The position numbers and the translations under genes are program-made. The notes beneath the pieces are model-generated. The model saw only the letters and a list, made by a program, of their open reading frames with translations, was not told where the DNA came from and made no database searches. From Nocardia sp. (GTDB taxonomy: Bacteria > Actinomycetota > Actinomycetes > Mycobacteriales > Mycobacteriaceae): a stretch of DNA of 24,744 bases. Position 1 is the first letter of the stretch. Every line of letters starts with the position of its first letter. Location: assembly GCA_017354515.1 (NCBI GenBank), contig JAFMQT010000006.1, positions 1 through 24,744 of the forward strand, given 5' to 3'. This document shows positions 1 to 7,291 of the stretch, one piece after another.

Positions 1-579
1 CGGGTCCGAGGCGCGTGAGGTCACCATCTCGGTGCCGACGACATCCGGGCACAGGGCGCGGACGCGGATCGGCAGTCCCGCGTGTATGAGGTCGCCCTGC
101 AGGGAGGTGGTGTAGGACAGCACGGCGGCCTTGGTGGCGGCATACAGGGCCAGTCCGGGGACCGGGGTCAACGCCGGCAGCGACGCGATATTGAGAACGG
201 CCCCACCGGCTTTCCCCATCTCGGCGATCGCGGCCGCCGACCCGGCCAGCACGCCACGGACGTTCACCTCCAGGATGGTGGCGATCTGCTCGTCCGTGTG
301 GGTCCAGGCATCCCCGGCGAACAGCACCCCGGCATTGTTCACCCAGACCCGCAGTGGTCCCAGTTCGGCGGCCCGGGCGGCGATCTCGCGGTGCGCGGCG
401 ATATCGCGGACGTCGTGTTCCAGGCCCACCGCGTCCCTGCCGATCTCGGCGGCGGATCGGCGCGCGGCCTCGCCGTCGATATCGGTCAGTACGACGCGAT
501 GCCCGGCGTCCGCGAGCCGGCGCGCCAGGGCCAGACCGATGCCTCGACCGGCGCCGGTGACAACTGCTGTTGTGGTCAT
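1..579 (-). CDS. SDR family NAD(P)-dependent oxidoreductase (3' part missing)
   Basis: Reading leftwards from the ATG at 579 gives 193 open codons with no stop before the window edge, so the C-terminus lies outside. The product starts MTTTAVVTGAGRGIGLALA, which contains the TGxxxGxG cofactor-binding loop of classical short-chain dehydrogenases. NNAG follows near residue 86, and the catalytic Ser (NIAS) and YAATK lie in the expected order. An aspartate at the end of the second beta strand (VVLTDID) suggests NAD preference; that is family knowledge, not proof. The substrate is unknown. No clear Shine-Dalgarno precedes the ATG. TAGCGT lies 7 nt upstream of it and could be a -10 box for a near-leaderless mRNA. 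The gene is divergent from the desaturase at 757. Confidence 0.93.
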   Translation of the reverse strand, partial: MTTTAVVTGAGRGIGLALARRLADAGHRVVLTDIDGEAARRSAAEIGRDAVGLEHDVRDIAAHREIAARAAELGPLRVWVNNAGVLFAGDAWTHTDEQIATILEVNVRGVLAGSAAAIAEMGKAGGAVLNIASLPALTPVPGLALYAATKAAVLSYTTSLQGDLIHAGLPIRVRALCPDVVGTEMVTSRASDP

Positions 580-756
580 GTCAGGGACGCTAGACCGCGA
601 ACGTCACCCGATACCAGTCGCCGCGAATCGCAATCGTCACATAGATGTGGCACCGTTCGCCGTATCCGTTCACTTGCTCGAGGTCTTGGCTCGACAGTCT
701 GGCGTCGGTATGAGAGAGCAAGATGTCGGCACACGAATGAGATTCGGAGAACGATG
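580..756. promoter_or_regulatory. Divergent intergenic region, SDR / desaturase
   Basis: This non-coding gap separates two divergent starts. It holds a 12-bp palindrome CACAT-AG-ATGTG at 638-649, a possible regulator site. A candidate rightward promoter has TTGGCT (686-691), a 17-nt spacer and TATGAG (709-714). The ribosome binding site GGAGA lies at 746-750. The promoter calls rest on sequence match only. Confidence 0.35.
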
Positions 757-1839
757 ATGAGTGCTCCGACATTGACCGTCGATGTCACCGCACCCGAGTG
801 CACGGCGCGCGGCAGCGACTACGCGGTGCTGGCGCGACGGGTGCGCGAGGCCGGGTTGCTCGATCGGCGCTACCCGTACTACGCCTGGAAGAGCGCGGTG
901 GTCGCCGCGGCCTGGGTGGCCGGATGGGCGCTGCTGATCGCAGGCGGGGATTCGTGGTGGCAGCTGACCACAGCGGCCTTCCTGGCGGCCGTGTTCGCGC
1001 AGTGCGCGTTCCTTGGCCACGACGCCGGGCATCGGCAGATCTTCGCCACCCGGCGCGCCAACTACCTGTACGGGCTGATCTTCGGCAACCTCGGCATCGG
1101 GGTCAGTGTCGGCTGGTGGACCGCCAATCACAATCGCCACCACGCCCATCCCAATACCGACGACGGCGATCCCGATGCCATGGGCGTGCTGGCGTTCTCG
1201 ACCGAACGGGCCCGCACCGACCGGACGTGGCGGCGATTCATCATGCGGTATCAGGCCTGGTTGTTCTTCCCGCTGTTGCTGCTGGAAGGCGGCAGTTTGC
1301 ACGCTGCCAGTGCACGAGCGGTGGTGAACTGGCCGATCCGGCATCGGATGTGGGAGGGACTGCTGCTGGCGACGCACCTGGCCGGACTGGTCGCGGTCGC
1401 GTTCGTGGCGCTGTCGCCACTGAAGGCGGTGGTGTTCCTCGCACTGCAGCAGGGCCTGTTCGGGCTGTACATGGGCTGCACGTTCGCGCCCAATCATAAA
1501 GGTATGGCGGTGTTCTCGGCCCGCGACCAGGTGGATTTCCTGCGCCGGCAGGTCCTGACCTCGCGCAATGTCACCGGTGGTCCGCTGATCGACGCCGCGA
1601 TGGGCGGGCTGAACTACCAGATCGAGCATCATCTGTTCCCCACCATGCCGCGCCCCAATTTGCGCCGGGCGCAGCCGCTGGTCGCCGGCTACTGCGCCGA
1701 GCTCGGGGTGTCGTACTGCGAGGCCGGGGTGATCGCCTCGTATTCGGACGCCTTACGGCATCTGCACGAGGTGGGCCGGCCGCTGCGCGAGGGGGACTCG
1801 AGCCCGTCCACTACGTCCGATTCCGCCGGATGGCGGTGA
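757..1839 (+). CDS. Membrane fatty acid / acyl-CoA desaturase (DesA3-like)
   Basis: This integral-membrane di-iron desaturase would insert a double bond into an acyl chain using O2 and electrons from a reductase. All three histidine boxes are visible: GHDAGH with H88 and H92, HNRHH at 125-129, and QIEHH with H291 and H292. The QxEHH third box is typical of the linoleoyl-CoA/delta-6-like and mycobacterial DesA3 branch. Hydrophobic segments lie near residues 47-85 and 205-240, as expected. There is no fused cytochrome b5 domain. The 360-aa length is ordinary. ATG codons occur at 754 and 757; GGAGA at 746-750 is 6 nt from 757, which is preferred. The open frame extends far upstream to 82 but that part is antisense to the SDR and is not coding. 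Chain length and regiospecificity cannot be read from sequence. Confidence 0.93.
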   Translation: MSAPTLTVDVTAPECTARGSDYAVLARRVREAGLLDRRYPYYAWKSAVVAAAWVAGWALLIAGGDSWWQLTTAAFLAAVFAQCAFLGHDAGHRQIFATRRANYLYGLIFGNLGIGVSVGWWTANHNRHHAHPNTDDGDPDAMGVLAFSTERARTDRTWRRFIMRYQAWLFFPLLLLEGGSLHAASARAVVNWPIRHRMWEGLLLATHLAGLVAVAFVALSPLKAVVFLALQQGLFGLYMGCTFAPNHKGMAVFSARDQVDFLRRQVLTSRNVTGGPLIDAAMGGLNYQIEHHLFPTMPRPNLRRAQPLVAGYCAELGVSYCEAGVIASYSDALRHLHEVGRPLREGDSSPSTTSDSAGWR

Positions 1840-1852
1840 GGCCGCGACGAAT

Positions 1853-2044
1853 TCAGGTATCCGCGCCCGTCGGCCCACCGGGATGCGGATATCCCCGATC
1901 GGCGCAGATCTTGCGGAGGATGAGCTCGGTGGGGCAGCCGTGCCCCTCGTGCAGCGACAGGTTGAACAGCAGTGGCGGAACGCCGCGCGGCCGCTTCTGA
2001 TCCAGGTCGACCGGGTGCGGGCACCGGTCCCATTCGGGAATCAT
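1853..2044 (-). CDS. Small Cys/His-containing protein, 63 aa, function unknown
   Basis: An open frame from ATG 2044 to TGA 1853 has over 80% G/C at third codon positions, as expected for a real gene here. The product contains CPHP near residue 8, a HEGHGCP segment near residues 32-38 and a further Cys at 46. Such spacing could bind a metal, but no known family was recognised. Its ATG overlaps the stop of the 20-aa ORF at 2041-2103 as ATGA, suggesting translational coupling. A GGAG lies 10 nt upstream. Upstream lies a promoter copied from that of the SDR operon at 5826, so it probably belongs to the same regulon. It could alternatively be the 3' part of one 83-aa gene broken by a frameshift near 2044. 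Confidence 0.6.
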   Translation of the reverse strand: MIPEWDRCPHPVDLDQKRPRGVPPLLFNLSLHEGHGCPTELILRKICADRGYPHPGGPTGADT

Positions 2045-2103
2045 GAGTCGTGCACTCCGGCGAACAAGGACACTTCCCGACCGACCGGCTCCGGGTCCGT
2101 CAT
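2041..2103 (-). CDS. 20-aa ORF coupled to the 63-aa gene (leader peptide candidate)
   Basis: The ORF runs from ATG 2103 to TGA 2041 and begins MTDPEPVGRE. It is preceded by two purine-rich ribosome binding sequences (AGGAGAGG and ACAGGAG). The stop overlaps the next start in an ATGA. The leader CTTCAGGAGAGGT and the first codons ATG ACG match those of the SDR gene at 5826, which supports translation here. It may be a leader peptide, a tiny protein, or the N-terminus of a frameshifted 83-aa gene. Confidence 0.5.
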   Translation of the reverse strand: MTDPEPVGREVSLFAGVHDS

Positions 2104-2182
2104 CTCCTGTACCTCTCCTGAAGATCAGCAGATCGCAATAGCCACAGCACATCTGGTGATGTGGGCCTACTGTTCGCCTGCT

Positions 2183-2235
2183 AGGGTAGGCCGATATCTT
2201 GACAGTCGTCAAGGTGAGGCTTGACGACTGTCAAG
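2183..2235 (-). promoter_or_regulatory. Leftward promoter with double operator (copy A)
   Basis: Two 16-bp palindromes, CTTGACAGTCGTCAAG (2198-2213) and CTTGACGACTGTCAAG (2220-2235), are separated by 6 bp, so centres are 22 bp apart, about two helical turns. The leftward -35 TTGACG (2212-2207) lies inside the first palindrome. An 18-nt spacer leads to TACCCT (2188-2183). The arrangement is identical in spacing to copy B at 5915-5967, next to the TetR gene, so the 6040 TetR is the likely binding protein. Confidence 0.75.
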
Positions 2236-2309
2236 ACAGTCTACAAAGCTGGGTGCGCGGAATCTCCCGTACACCGTCAAACAGCGCCGGACCGGCCGGA
2301 ATCCGCCAC

Positions 2310-3848
2310 TCACCCGCGCTCCCGAAGCGCCGTCCGAACCTCGTTCTTGAGCACCTTCCCCACCTTCGAACGCGGCAATTCGGTCCAGATCTCGATCTGT
2401 TTGGGGGCTTTCACGCTGCCGATACGCGCCTTGACGAAGTCGATGATCGCCGCGGTGTCGGCCTGCCGACCGGAACGCAGCTCTATTGCGGCCGTGACCT
2501 TTTCGCCCCATTTCGGGTCGGGAAGCCCGATCACCGCGGCTTCCTTGACCTCCGGATGGGCCAGCAGCGCCTGTTCCACCTCGGCGGAATAGACATTGAA
2601 TCCGCCGGTGATGATCATGTCCTTGGCCCGGTCGACCACGAAGAGCAAGCCGTCGTCGTCGAGGTAGCCGATATCTCCGGTGTGATGCCAGCCGAAGGCC
2701 CCGACTTCGGCAGTGGCCTCCGGATTCTGGTGATACCCGTCCATGACCAGCGGTCCGCGCACCACGATCTCGCCGCGTTCGCCCGGGCCCAGCAGGGCGC
2801 CGGCACCGTCCATGATGGCCACGGTGGTCAGCGGTGTGGGGCGGCCCGCACTGGACAGCCGTTCGGTCGCGATCGACCCGTCGGGGCGGAAATGGTCGGC
2901 CGGGGCGAGGGTCGCGATCATATTCGGCGCCTCGGTCTGACCGAACAATTGTCCCATGACCGGACCGATTCGCCGCAGCGCTTCCTCGAGCCGGGTGGGC
3001 GACATCGGGGCCGCCCCGTACCAGAGGCAACGCAATGAGCTCAGATCACGCCGGTCCAGATCCGGATGGTCCAGGGCCCCGTAGATCACCGTCGGGGGCA
3101 GGAAGGCGTGCGTAATGCGGTGGCGCTCGATGAGTTCCAGGAATTCACCGATATCGGGGGCGGGCATGATCACCACCTCACCGCCGAGGCTCAGAATCGG
3201 GAAGGTCAGCACCCCGGCCGAATGGGTTAGCGGGGCGAGGGCCAGATAGCGGGGCCGCGAACCGAACGGATAACTCATGAGCGCCAGCGCGGTCGAGGTC
3301 ATCATATTGGTTTCGGTCAGCCGCACCCCTTTCGGGCGCCCGGTGGTGCCACCGGTGCCGGCCAGCATGCACAGACCGTCGTCCGGACGCCGCCCGGTGT
3401 CGGGCTCGGCTCGGTGGGCGCGAAGCCAATCCTGCAGGCGCTGCGCCCATTCGACCTCGCCATCCAGGCATATCAGCCATTCCAGGCGGGGCAGATCGCC
3501 GCGGATCCGATCGACGAGGCCGGCGAATTTCTCCTGGAAGAACAGCAGCCGGCAACCGAACAGCTCGAACAGCTCGCGATTCTCGGCGGCCTCGTTGCGC
3601 GGGTTGACCGGGCACCACACCGCCCCCGCACGGGAGATTCCGAAGACACAGGTCAGTGCGACGGGATCATTTCCGCACAGCACCGCGATCCGGTCGCCGG
3701 CGGTAATTCCGGTGTGCTGCAACGCACCCGCGATTGCCACCGACCGATCCACCACCTGCCCGTAGGTCAGGCTCACACCCTCGGTCGTGAGGCACGGGGC
3801 CCCACCACCGAGGGACGCGCCCTTATCCAGATAGTCAGCCAGGCGCAT
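2310..3848 (-). CDS. AMP-forming acyl-CoA synthetase / ligase (FadD-like)
   Basis: This 512-aa adenylate-forming enzyme would activate a carboxylic acid as acyl-AMP and then the CoA thioester. Visible core motifs are the phosphate loop GTGGTTGRPKGV near residues 163-174, the FGQTEAP motif, HTGD in the HTGDIGYLDDDG segment, and the hinge DRAKDMIITGGFNVYSAE near 405-420. The C-terminal PRSKVGKVLK carries the catalytic lysine, K498. Length and motif order match class I acyl-CoA synthetases. It starts 4 nt after the stop of the reductase gene at 3853, with no strong Shine-Dalgarno, so it is probably translated as the last gene of the SDR-reductase-ligase operon. Substrate is unknown; the neighbours suggest a branched, cyclic or steroid-derived acid (inference). 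Confidence 0.93.
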   Translation of the reverse strand: MRLADYLDKGASLGGGAPCLTTEGVSLTYGQVVDRSVAIAGALQHTGITAGDRIAVLCGNDPVALTCVFGISRAGAVWCPVNPRNEAAENRELFELFGCRLLFFQEKFAGLVDRIRGDLPRLEWLICLDGEVEWAQRLQDWLRAHRAEPDTGRRPDDGLCMLAGTGGTTGRPKGVRLTETNMMTSTALALMSYPFGSRPRYLALAPLTHSAGVLTFPILSLGGEVVIMPAPDIGEFLELIERHRITHAFLPPTVIYGALDHPDLDRRDLSSLRCLWYGAAPMSPTRLEEALRRIGPVMGQLFGQTEAPNMIATLAPADHFRPDGSIATERLSSAGRPTPLTTVAIMDGAGALLGPGERGEIVVRGPLVMDGYHQNPEATAEVGAFGWHHTGDIGYLDDDGLLFVVDRAKDMIITGGFNVYSAEVEQALLAHPEVKEAAVIGLPDPKWGEKVTAAIELRSGRQADTAAIIDFVKARIGSVKAPKQIEIWTELPRSKVGKVLKNEVRTALRERG

Positions 3849-3852
3849 CGGC

Positions 3853-4980
3853 TCAACCGTGCACCGTGACAATCGGATCCAGGACCAGCCCGAACGCCCG
3901 CAGGGTCCCGAGCAGTTCGCGATGCCCGAAAGCCTGGCAGCTGGAGGCGAATCCGGTCCGGCGCGGCGGCGCCTGGATAAGTTCGGCGGCGGCGTGCGCG
4001 TTGAGCAGGGCGGTCTGCTTGTAGTTGCAGTTGCCGTGGATCGCGCAGTGCGCACGCCCGAGCGGACCCGAGGCGTGCACCGAATCCAGCGAGGTGTTGA
4101 TCCGCGGATTCTCCCGCGGCGGCATCTCACTGCGGATCGCCGCGGACTGGGCGTCGATGATCTCGTACTTCTCGGCCTCGGACTTGCCCTCCATCTGTTC
4201 GAGGGCCGCGGCCACCAGCAGCGGAACCCCCTGCATCAGCGCGCGATCGAGCACACCGCCCTGCGCCCGGACATTGGCGACCCGCGGATCGTTCTTGAAC
4301 CACACCGGATGTGAGGTTCCACCCCACGGCAGCGCCAGTCCGAGGTCGTGCCGGCCCGGCACCACTACCGACGCGACCCCGCCGTCGGCCGGCCACGCCA
4401 CGTACTGGTTCTGCTCGAGGTAGTACGCCTTGGCGAAGGCCGCGTTGGTGAGAATGGTGTTGGTGGAGACGACGGTCGGATACCCCTTCCAGAACACCTC
4501 GATATCGAGGGTGTCCAGGCCGGGATTCTCCAGGCAGATATTCGCCGCGATCTCGCCCAGCGAGTACATCTGCGCCAGGCCCGGCGTGAGAAGTATTCCG
4601 CGCGAGTCGAATTCGGTGCCGTACCGGTCGGCGACGTCGATCATCCAGTTCTGTTCGCCGTTGGTGTCGGTGTAGTGGGCGCCGATCTCGAGACAGGCCC
4701 GCACGACCTCGTGCCCGTACCGGGCGAACGGCCCGACCGTATTGAGCACGATCGCGGCGCCGCGGAACGCCTCGGCCAGCGCCTCGGTGGTGTGCTCGAC
4801 CTCGGCGATCTCGTATTCGACGGTGTCGATACCGGGCACCGCGTCGACCGCGGCCTTGACCCTGGCGTGATCGCGCCCGGCCGCCAGGAACGGAATTCCG
4901 TACTCGCGCAGGTATTCACAGATGAGACGGCCGGTGTATCCGGAGGCGCCGTAGACGACGACCCGCTTATCAGTGGACAT
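3853..4980 (-). CDS. Saccharopine dehydrogenase-like NAD(P)-binding reductase
   Basis: The 375-aa product starts MSTDKRVVVYGASGYTGRL, a Rossmann GxxGxxG nucleotide-binding loop of the saccharopine dehydrogenase / trans-acting enoyl reductase type. LNTVGPFARYGHEVVRACLE around residue 80-99 is also characteristic of this superfamily. The rest resembles none of the well-studied lysine-pathway enzymes closely, and lysine biosynthesis is not suggested by the neighbours. In mycolata, relatives act as enoyl or ketone reductases on lipids, so a reductive step on a CoA ester or carbonyl is a reasonable guess. AGGAG lies 7 nt before ATG 4980. The gene sits 42 nt after the SDR stop and 4 nt before the ligase start, implying one transcript from the operator at 5930. 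Confidence 0.85.
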   Translation of the reverse strand: MSTDKRVVVYGASGYTGRLICEYLREYGIPFLAAGRDHARVKAAVDAVPGIDTVEYEIAEVEHTTEALAEAFRGAAIVLNTVGPFARYGHEVVRACLEIGAHYTDTNGEQNWMIDVADRYGTEFDSRGILLTPGLAQMYSLGEIAANICLENPGLDTLDIEVFWKGYPTVVSTNTILTNAAFAKAYYLEQNQYVAWPADGGVASVVVPGRHDLGLALPWGGTSHPVWFKNDPRVANVRAQGGVLDRALMQGVPLLVAAALEQMEGKSEAEKYEIIDAQSAAIRSEMPPRENPRINTSLDSVHASGPLGRAHCAIHGNCNYKQTALLNAHAAAELIQAPPRRTGFASSCQAFGHRELLGTLRAFGLVLDPIVTVHG

Positions 4981-5022
4981 GAGAATTCTCCTCGGTAGAT
5001 CGGGGGACGATATCCAGGGGGC

Positions 5023-5826
5023 TCACATGCCCATGCCGCCATCGACCGGCAGACCGGCGCCGGTGATGAACTTCGCGGCGTCGGAGGCCAGGAATACCAC
5101 CGCGTCGGCCATATCGTCGATCTGCCCCAGCCGGCCCAGCGGTGTCAGTTCGGCCACCGCCTGCGCGGCGGCCTCCGGCGACGGGAAAAGGCCGAGTTCG
5201 GCACAGTCGACGGCCAGCTTGTTGCCCATCGCGGTCGGGGTGAGCGCCGGGTAGATCGAGTTGACCCGCACGCCGTAGCCGAGCTTGCCCGATTCGGCCG
5301 CGGCCACCCGGGTCAACCGGTCGATACCGGATTTGGTCGCCGAATACACGCCGATTCCGGGGAAGGCGATGGTGGCCGCGACGGAGGCGACATTCACGAT
5401 CGCGCCGCCCGATCCGGCGGGGCCTTCCGGGCGCATCGCGCGGAACCCGTGCTTGATCCCCAGCGCCGTGCCCAGGATGTTGACCTCGAGCATGCGGGCC
5501 GCCGCCGCGGCATCGAGGTCGATCAGCAGACTGGTGACCTCGACACCGGCATTGTTGACCAGGATGTCGAGGCCGCCGAGGGCGCCCACCGTGGTCTCGA
5601 TCGCCGCCTCCCAGGCCGAGTCATCGGTGACGTCGAGTTCGACGAATTCCGCCTTCGTGCCATTCGATAAGAGCGACTCGACCGTTCTGCGGCCGGTATC
5701 GGCGTTGACATCACCGATGGCGACCGCGGCGCCGGCGGCTGCCAGAGCGCCGGCCATCCCCTCGCCCAAACCTTGCGCGCCACCGGTAACCAGGGCCTTT
5801 CGGCCGGTCAGGTCGTAACTCGTCAT
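5023..5826 (-). CDS. SDR family oxidoreductase (hydroxysteroid dehydrogenase-like)
   Basis: The 267-aa classical SDR has TGGAQGLG at residues 14-21, NNAG near 92, and a catalytic triad of S148, Y161 and K165 (VYSATK). An aspartate after the second beta strand (AIGDVN) points to NAD(H). Length and motif spacing fit alcohol/hydroxysteroid dehydrogenases of the 3-alpha/20-beta type; substrate identity is not shown. ATG 5826 is preceded by AGGAGAGG. It is the first gene of a three-gene operon with the reductase and ligase, and is transcribed leftwards from the divergent region shared with the TetR gene. Confidence 0.93.
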   Translation of the reverse strand: MTSYDLTGRKALVTGGAQGLGEGMAGALAAAGAAVAIGDVNADTGRRTVESLLSNGTKAEFVELDVTDDSAWEAAIETTVGALGGLDILVNNAGVEVTSLLIDLDAAAAARMLEVNILGTALGIKHGFRAMRPEGPAGSGGAIVNVASVAATIAFPGIGVYSATKSGIDRLTRVAAAESGKLGYGVRVNSIYPALTPTAMGNKLAVDCAELGLFPSPEAAAQAVAELTPLGRLGQIDDMADAVVFLASDAAKFITGAGLPVDGGMGM

Positions 5827-5914
5827 CTTCGCACCTCTCCTGAAGGGCAGACAGATCGAAAGACGCACCGCGCCTGGCGATGCGACACCGCCGGATCCGA
5901 CTGTGTCGCACGCC

Positions 5915-5967
5915 ACAGTAGAATGAAAACTTGACACTCGTCAAGAAAAAACTTGACACTTGTCAAG
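5915..5967. promoter_or_regulatory. Divergent promoter with double operator (copy B)
   Basis: Palindromes CTTGACACTCGTCAAG (5930-5945) and CTTGACACTTGTCAAG (5952-5967) are separated by six A residues, with centres 22 bp apart. The leftward -35 TTGACG (5944-5939) and -10 TACTGT (5920-5915) have an 18-nt spacer, so a bound repressor would block the SDR operon. A possible rightward -10, TAGAAT, lies at 5990-5995 for the TetR gene. Placement between a TetR gene and a divergent operon is the standard layout for TetR control of both. Confidence 0.8.
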
Positions 5968-6039
5968 AATGATCCGGAATCGAAACGGATAGAATCTCCG
6001 TACACCGTCCAAGGGATCCGAACCGACAGGACTGCGCCA

Positions 6040-6675
6040 GTGACACCGGAGGCCGATACCAGGGCTCGAGTCGAGGAGCGCGCCCGCGACAAGTTCCAGG
6101 CGCGGCGCACCGAGCTGGCCCAGGCGACCCTGCACACTCTGGCCGAACTCGGCTACGCGCGCACCAGTCTTCGGGAAATCGCACAGAACTCGGAGTACTC
6201 GCACGGCGTCCTGCACTACTACTTCTCCGACAAGCTCGATCTCATCGCGCATGCGGTGCGCCAATACGAGGCCATGTGCGTGACCCGCTACGACGAGGTC
6301 GTCGCCCGCGCCGAGAGTGCCGAACAACTGCGAAGCGAATTCACCTGCGCGCTCTTCGAAACCCTGCGCGCCGACGCCTCGGTCCACCGGCTCTGGTACG
6401 ACCTGCGCAATCAGAGCCTGTTCGACGATTCCTTCCGCACCGATGTACTCGAGATCGAGGCCCGGCGCGAGCAGATGATCTGGCGGGTGGTCTCCCGCTT
6501 CTGCGAACTCGGCGACGTCGATCCGGTGCTGTCCCCCGCCACCGCGTACGTCACTCTCGACGGCATCTTCCAGCGCGCGCTGCTGCACCAGATCGCGGGC
6601 AACGAGGACGAGATCGGCCATGCGCGTGAGCAATTGGACGCCATCTTCACGCTGCTGGCCAAGCCCGGCCGGTAG
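6040..6675 (+). CDS. TetR/AcrR family transcriptional regulator
   Basis: The 211-aa protein has an N-terminal helix-turn-helix: TLHTLAELGYARTSLREIAQ, then NSEYSHGVLHYYFSDKLDLI, near residues 27-67. The C-terminal ligand domain resembles the BetI-like C-terminal group. The frame is open from 5953, but that ATG lies inside the operator. GTG 6040, with AGGA 8 nt upstream, is the better start. It faces the SDR operon across the double CTTGAC-N4-GTCAAG site and probably represses that operon and itself. The ligand is likely a pathway intermediate such as an acyl-CoA (inference from the ligase). Its stop is 3 nt from the stop of the convergent GNAT gene. Confidence 0.92.
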   Translation: MTPEADTRARVEERARDKFQARRTELAQATLHTLAELGYARTSLREIAQNSEYSHGVLHYYFSDKLDLIAHAVRQYEAMCVTRYDEVVARAESAEQLRSEFTCALFETLRADASVHRLWYDLRNQSLFDDSFRTDVLEIEARREQMIWRVVSRFCELGDVDPVLSPATAYVTLDGIFQRALLHQIAGNEDEIGHAREQLDAIFTLLAKPGR

Positions 6676-6678
6676 TGG

Positions 6679-7218
6679 TCAGTTCTCGCGCAACGACCAG
6701 AGGATCAGATCACCGTCATCGTCGGTCCATCCGGATCCGGCGCGCGTGAACCCGATTTTCTCCAGCACGCGCTGACTGGCGACATTGTCGGCCACGGTTT
6801 CCGCGGTGATCCGGGTGATCTCGGGATCGGCCAGCAGTTCGGTACACAGGGCACGGACGGCTTCGGTGGCATATCCGGCGCCCCACAGCGATTTGTTGAC
6901 CCCGTAGCCGATTTCGGCGCCACCGTCCGGGTCGAGGCAGCCCTTGGTTCCCATCTGCCCGATCGCTTCCCGTCCGGCCCGGTCGACGATCACGTAACTG
7001 CGGTCGACGACACCGAATTCGGGCAGGGTGTGAATCAGGGTCGGGAACGAGGACAGGATGTCACCGGGCCATTCGGGACCGAAATGCACAGGCGCGATCT
7101 CACCGAGCAGATCGCATTCGAGCGTGAAGTCGTCGCCGGCGAGCCGGGCGGCAATCATCGGTTTGGACAGCGGTAACAGCAGTAATCTCGGCGTCGTCAA
7201 CGTCTGCACGCCCGTCAT
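6679..7218 (-). CDS. GNAT family N-acetyltransferase (RimJ/RimL-like)
   Basis: The 179-aa product begins MTGVQTLTTPRLLLLPL, the usual first strand of RimJ/RimL-type acetyltransferases. The acetyl-CoA loop is seen in SLWGAGYATEAVRAL near residues 115-130. ADNVASQRVLEKIGFTRAG near 145-165 is the motif-B helix with the conserved N-x2-S-x3-L-x-K-x-GF pattern. The acceptor cannot be read from sequence. The frame continues to an ATG at 7269, but neither start has a good Shine-Dalgarno and 7218 fits the family N-terminus. It follows the MFS gene in the same direction with a 73-nt gap. Confidence 0.88.
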   Translation of the reverse strand: MTGVQTLTTPRLLLLPLSKPMIAARLAGDDFTLECDLLGEIAPVHFGPEWPGDILSSFPTLIHTLPEFGVVDRSYVIVDRAGREAIGQMGTKGCLDPDGGAEIGYGVNKSLWGAGYATEAVRALCTELLADPEITRITAETVADNVASQRVLEKIGFTRAGSGWTDDDGDLILWSLREN

Positions 7219-7291
7219 CCTATGAACACTTGCCCGAAGGCGTTCGGTCGTACGGGTGTTACCGCCCATTCAGTTATCCGGCGGTGGCGGG

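Noticed and set aside
82..753. Upstream extension of the desaturase frame to 82
   Set aside because: It is antisense to a clear SDR gene (TGxxxGxG, NNAG, YxxxK on the minus strand); a good ribosome site sits at 746-750.
670..1632. Long antisense frame over the desaturase
   Set aside because: The plus strand has all three histidine boxes; the antisense product is low-complexity His/Gln/Arg, typical of high-GC shadow frames.
2286..2296. GCCGG-A-CCGGC as a terminator of the ligase operon
   Set aside because: The stem has a one-base loop and such GC palindromes are frequent by chance; it lies on the downstream side but cannot fold as a stable hairpin.
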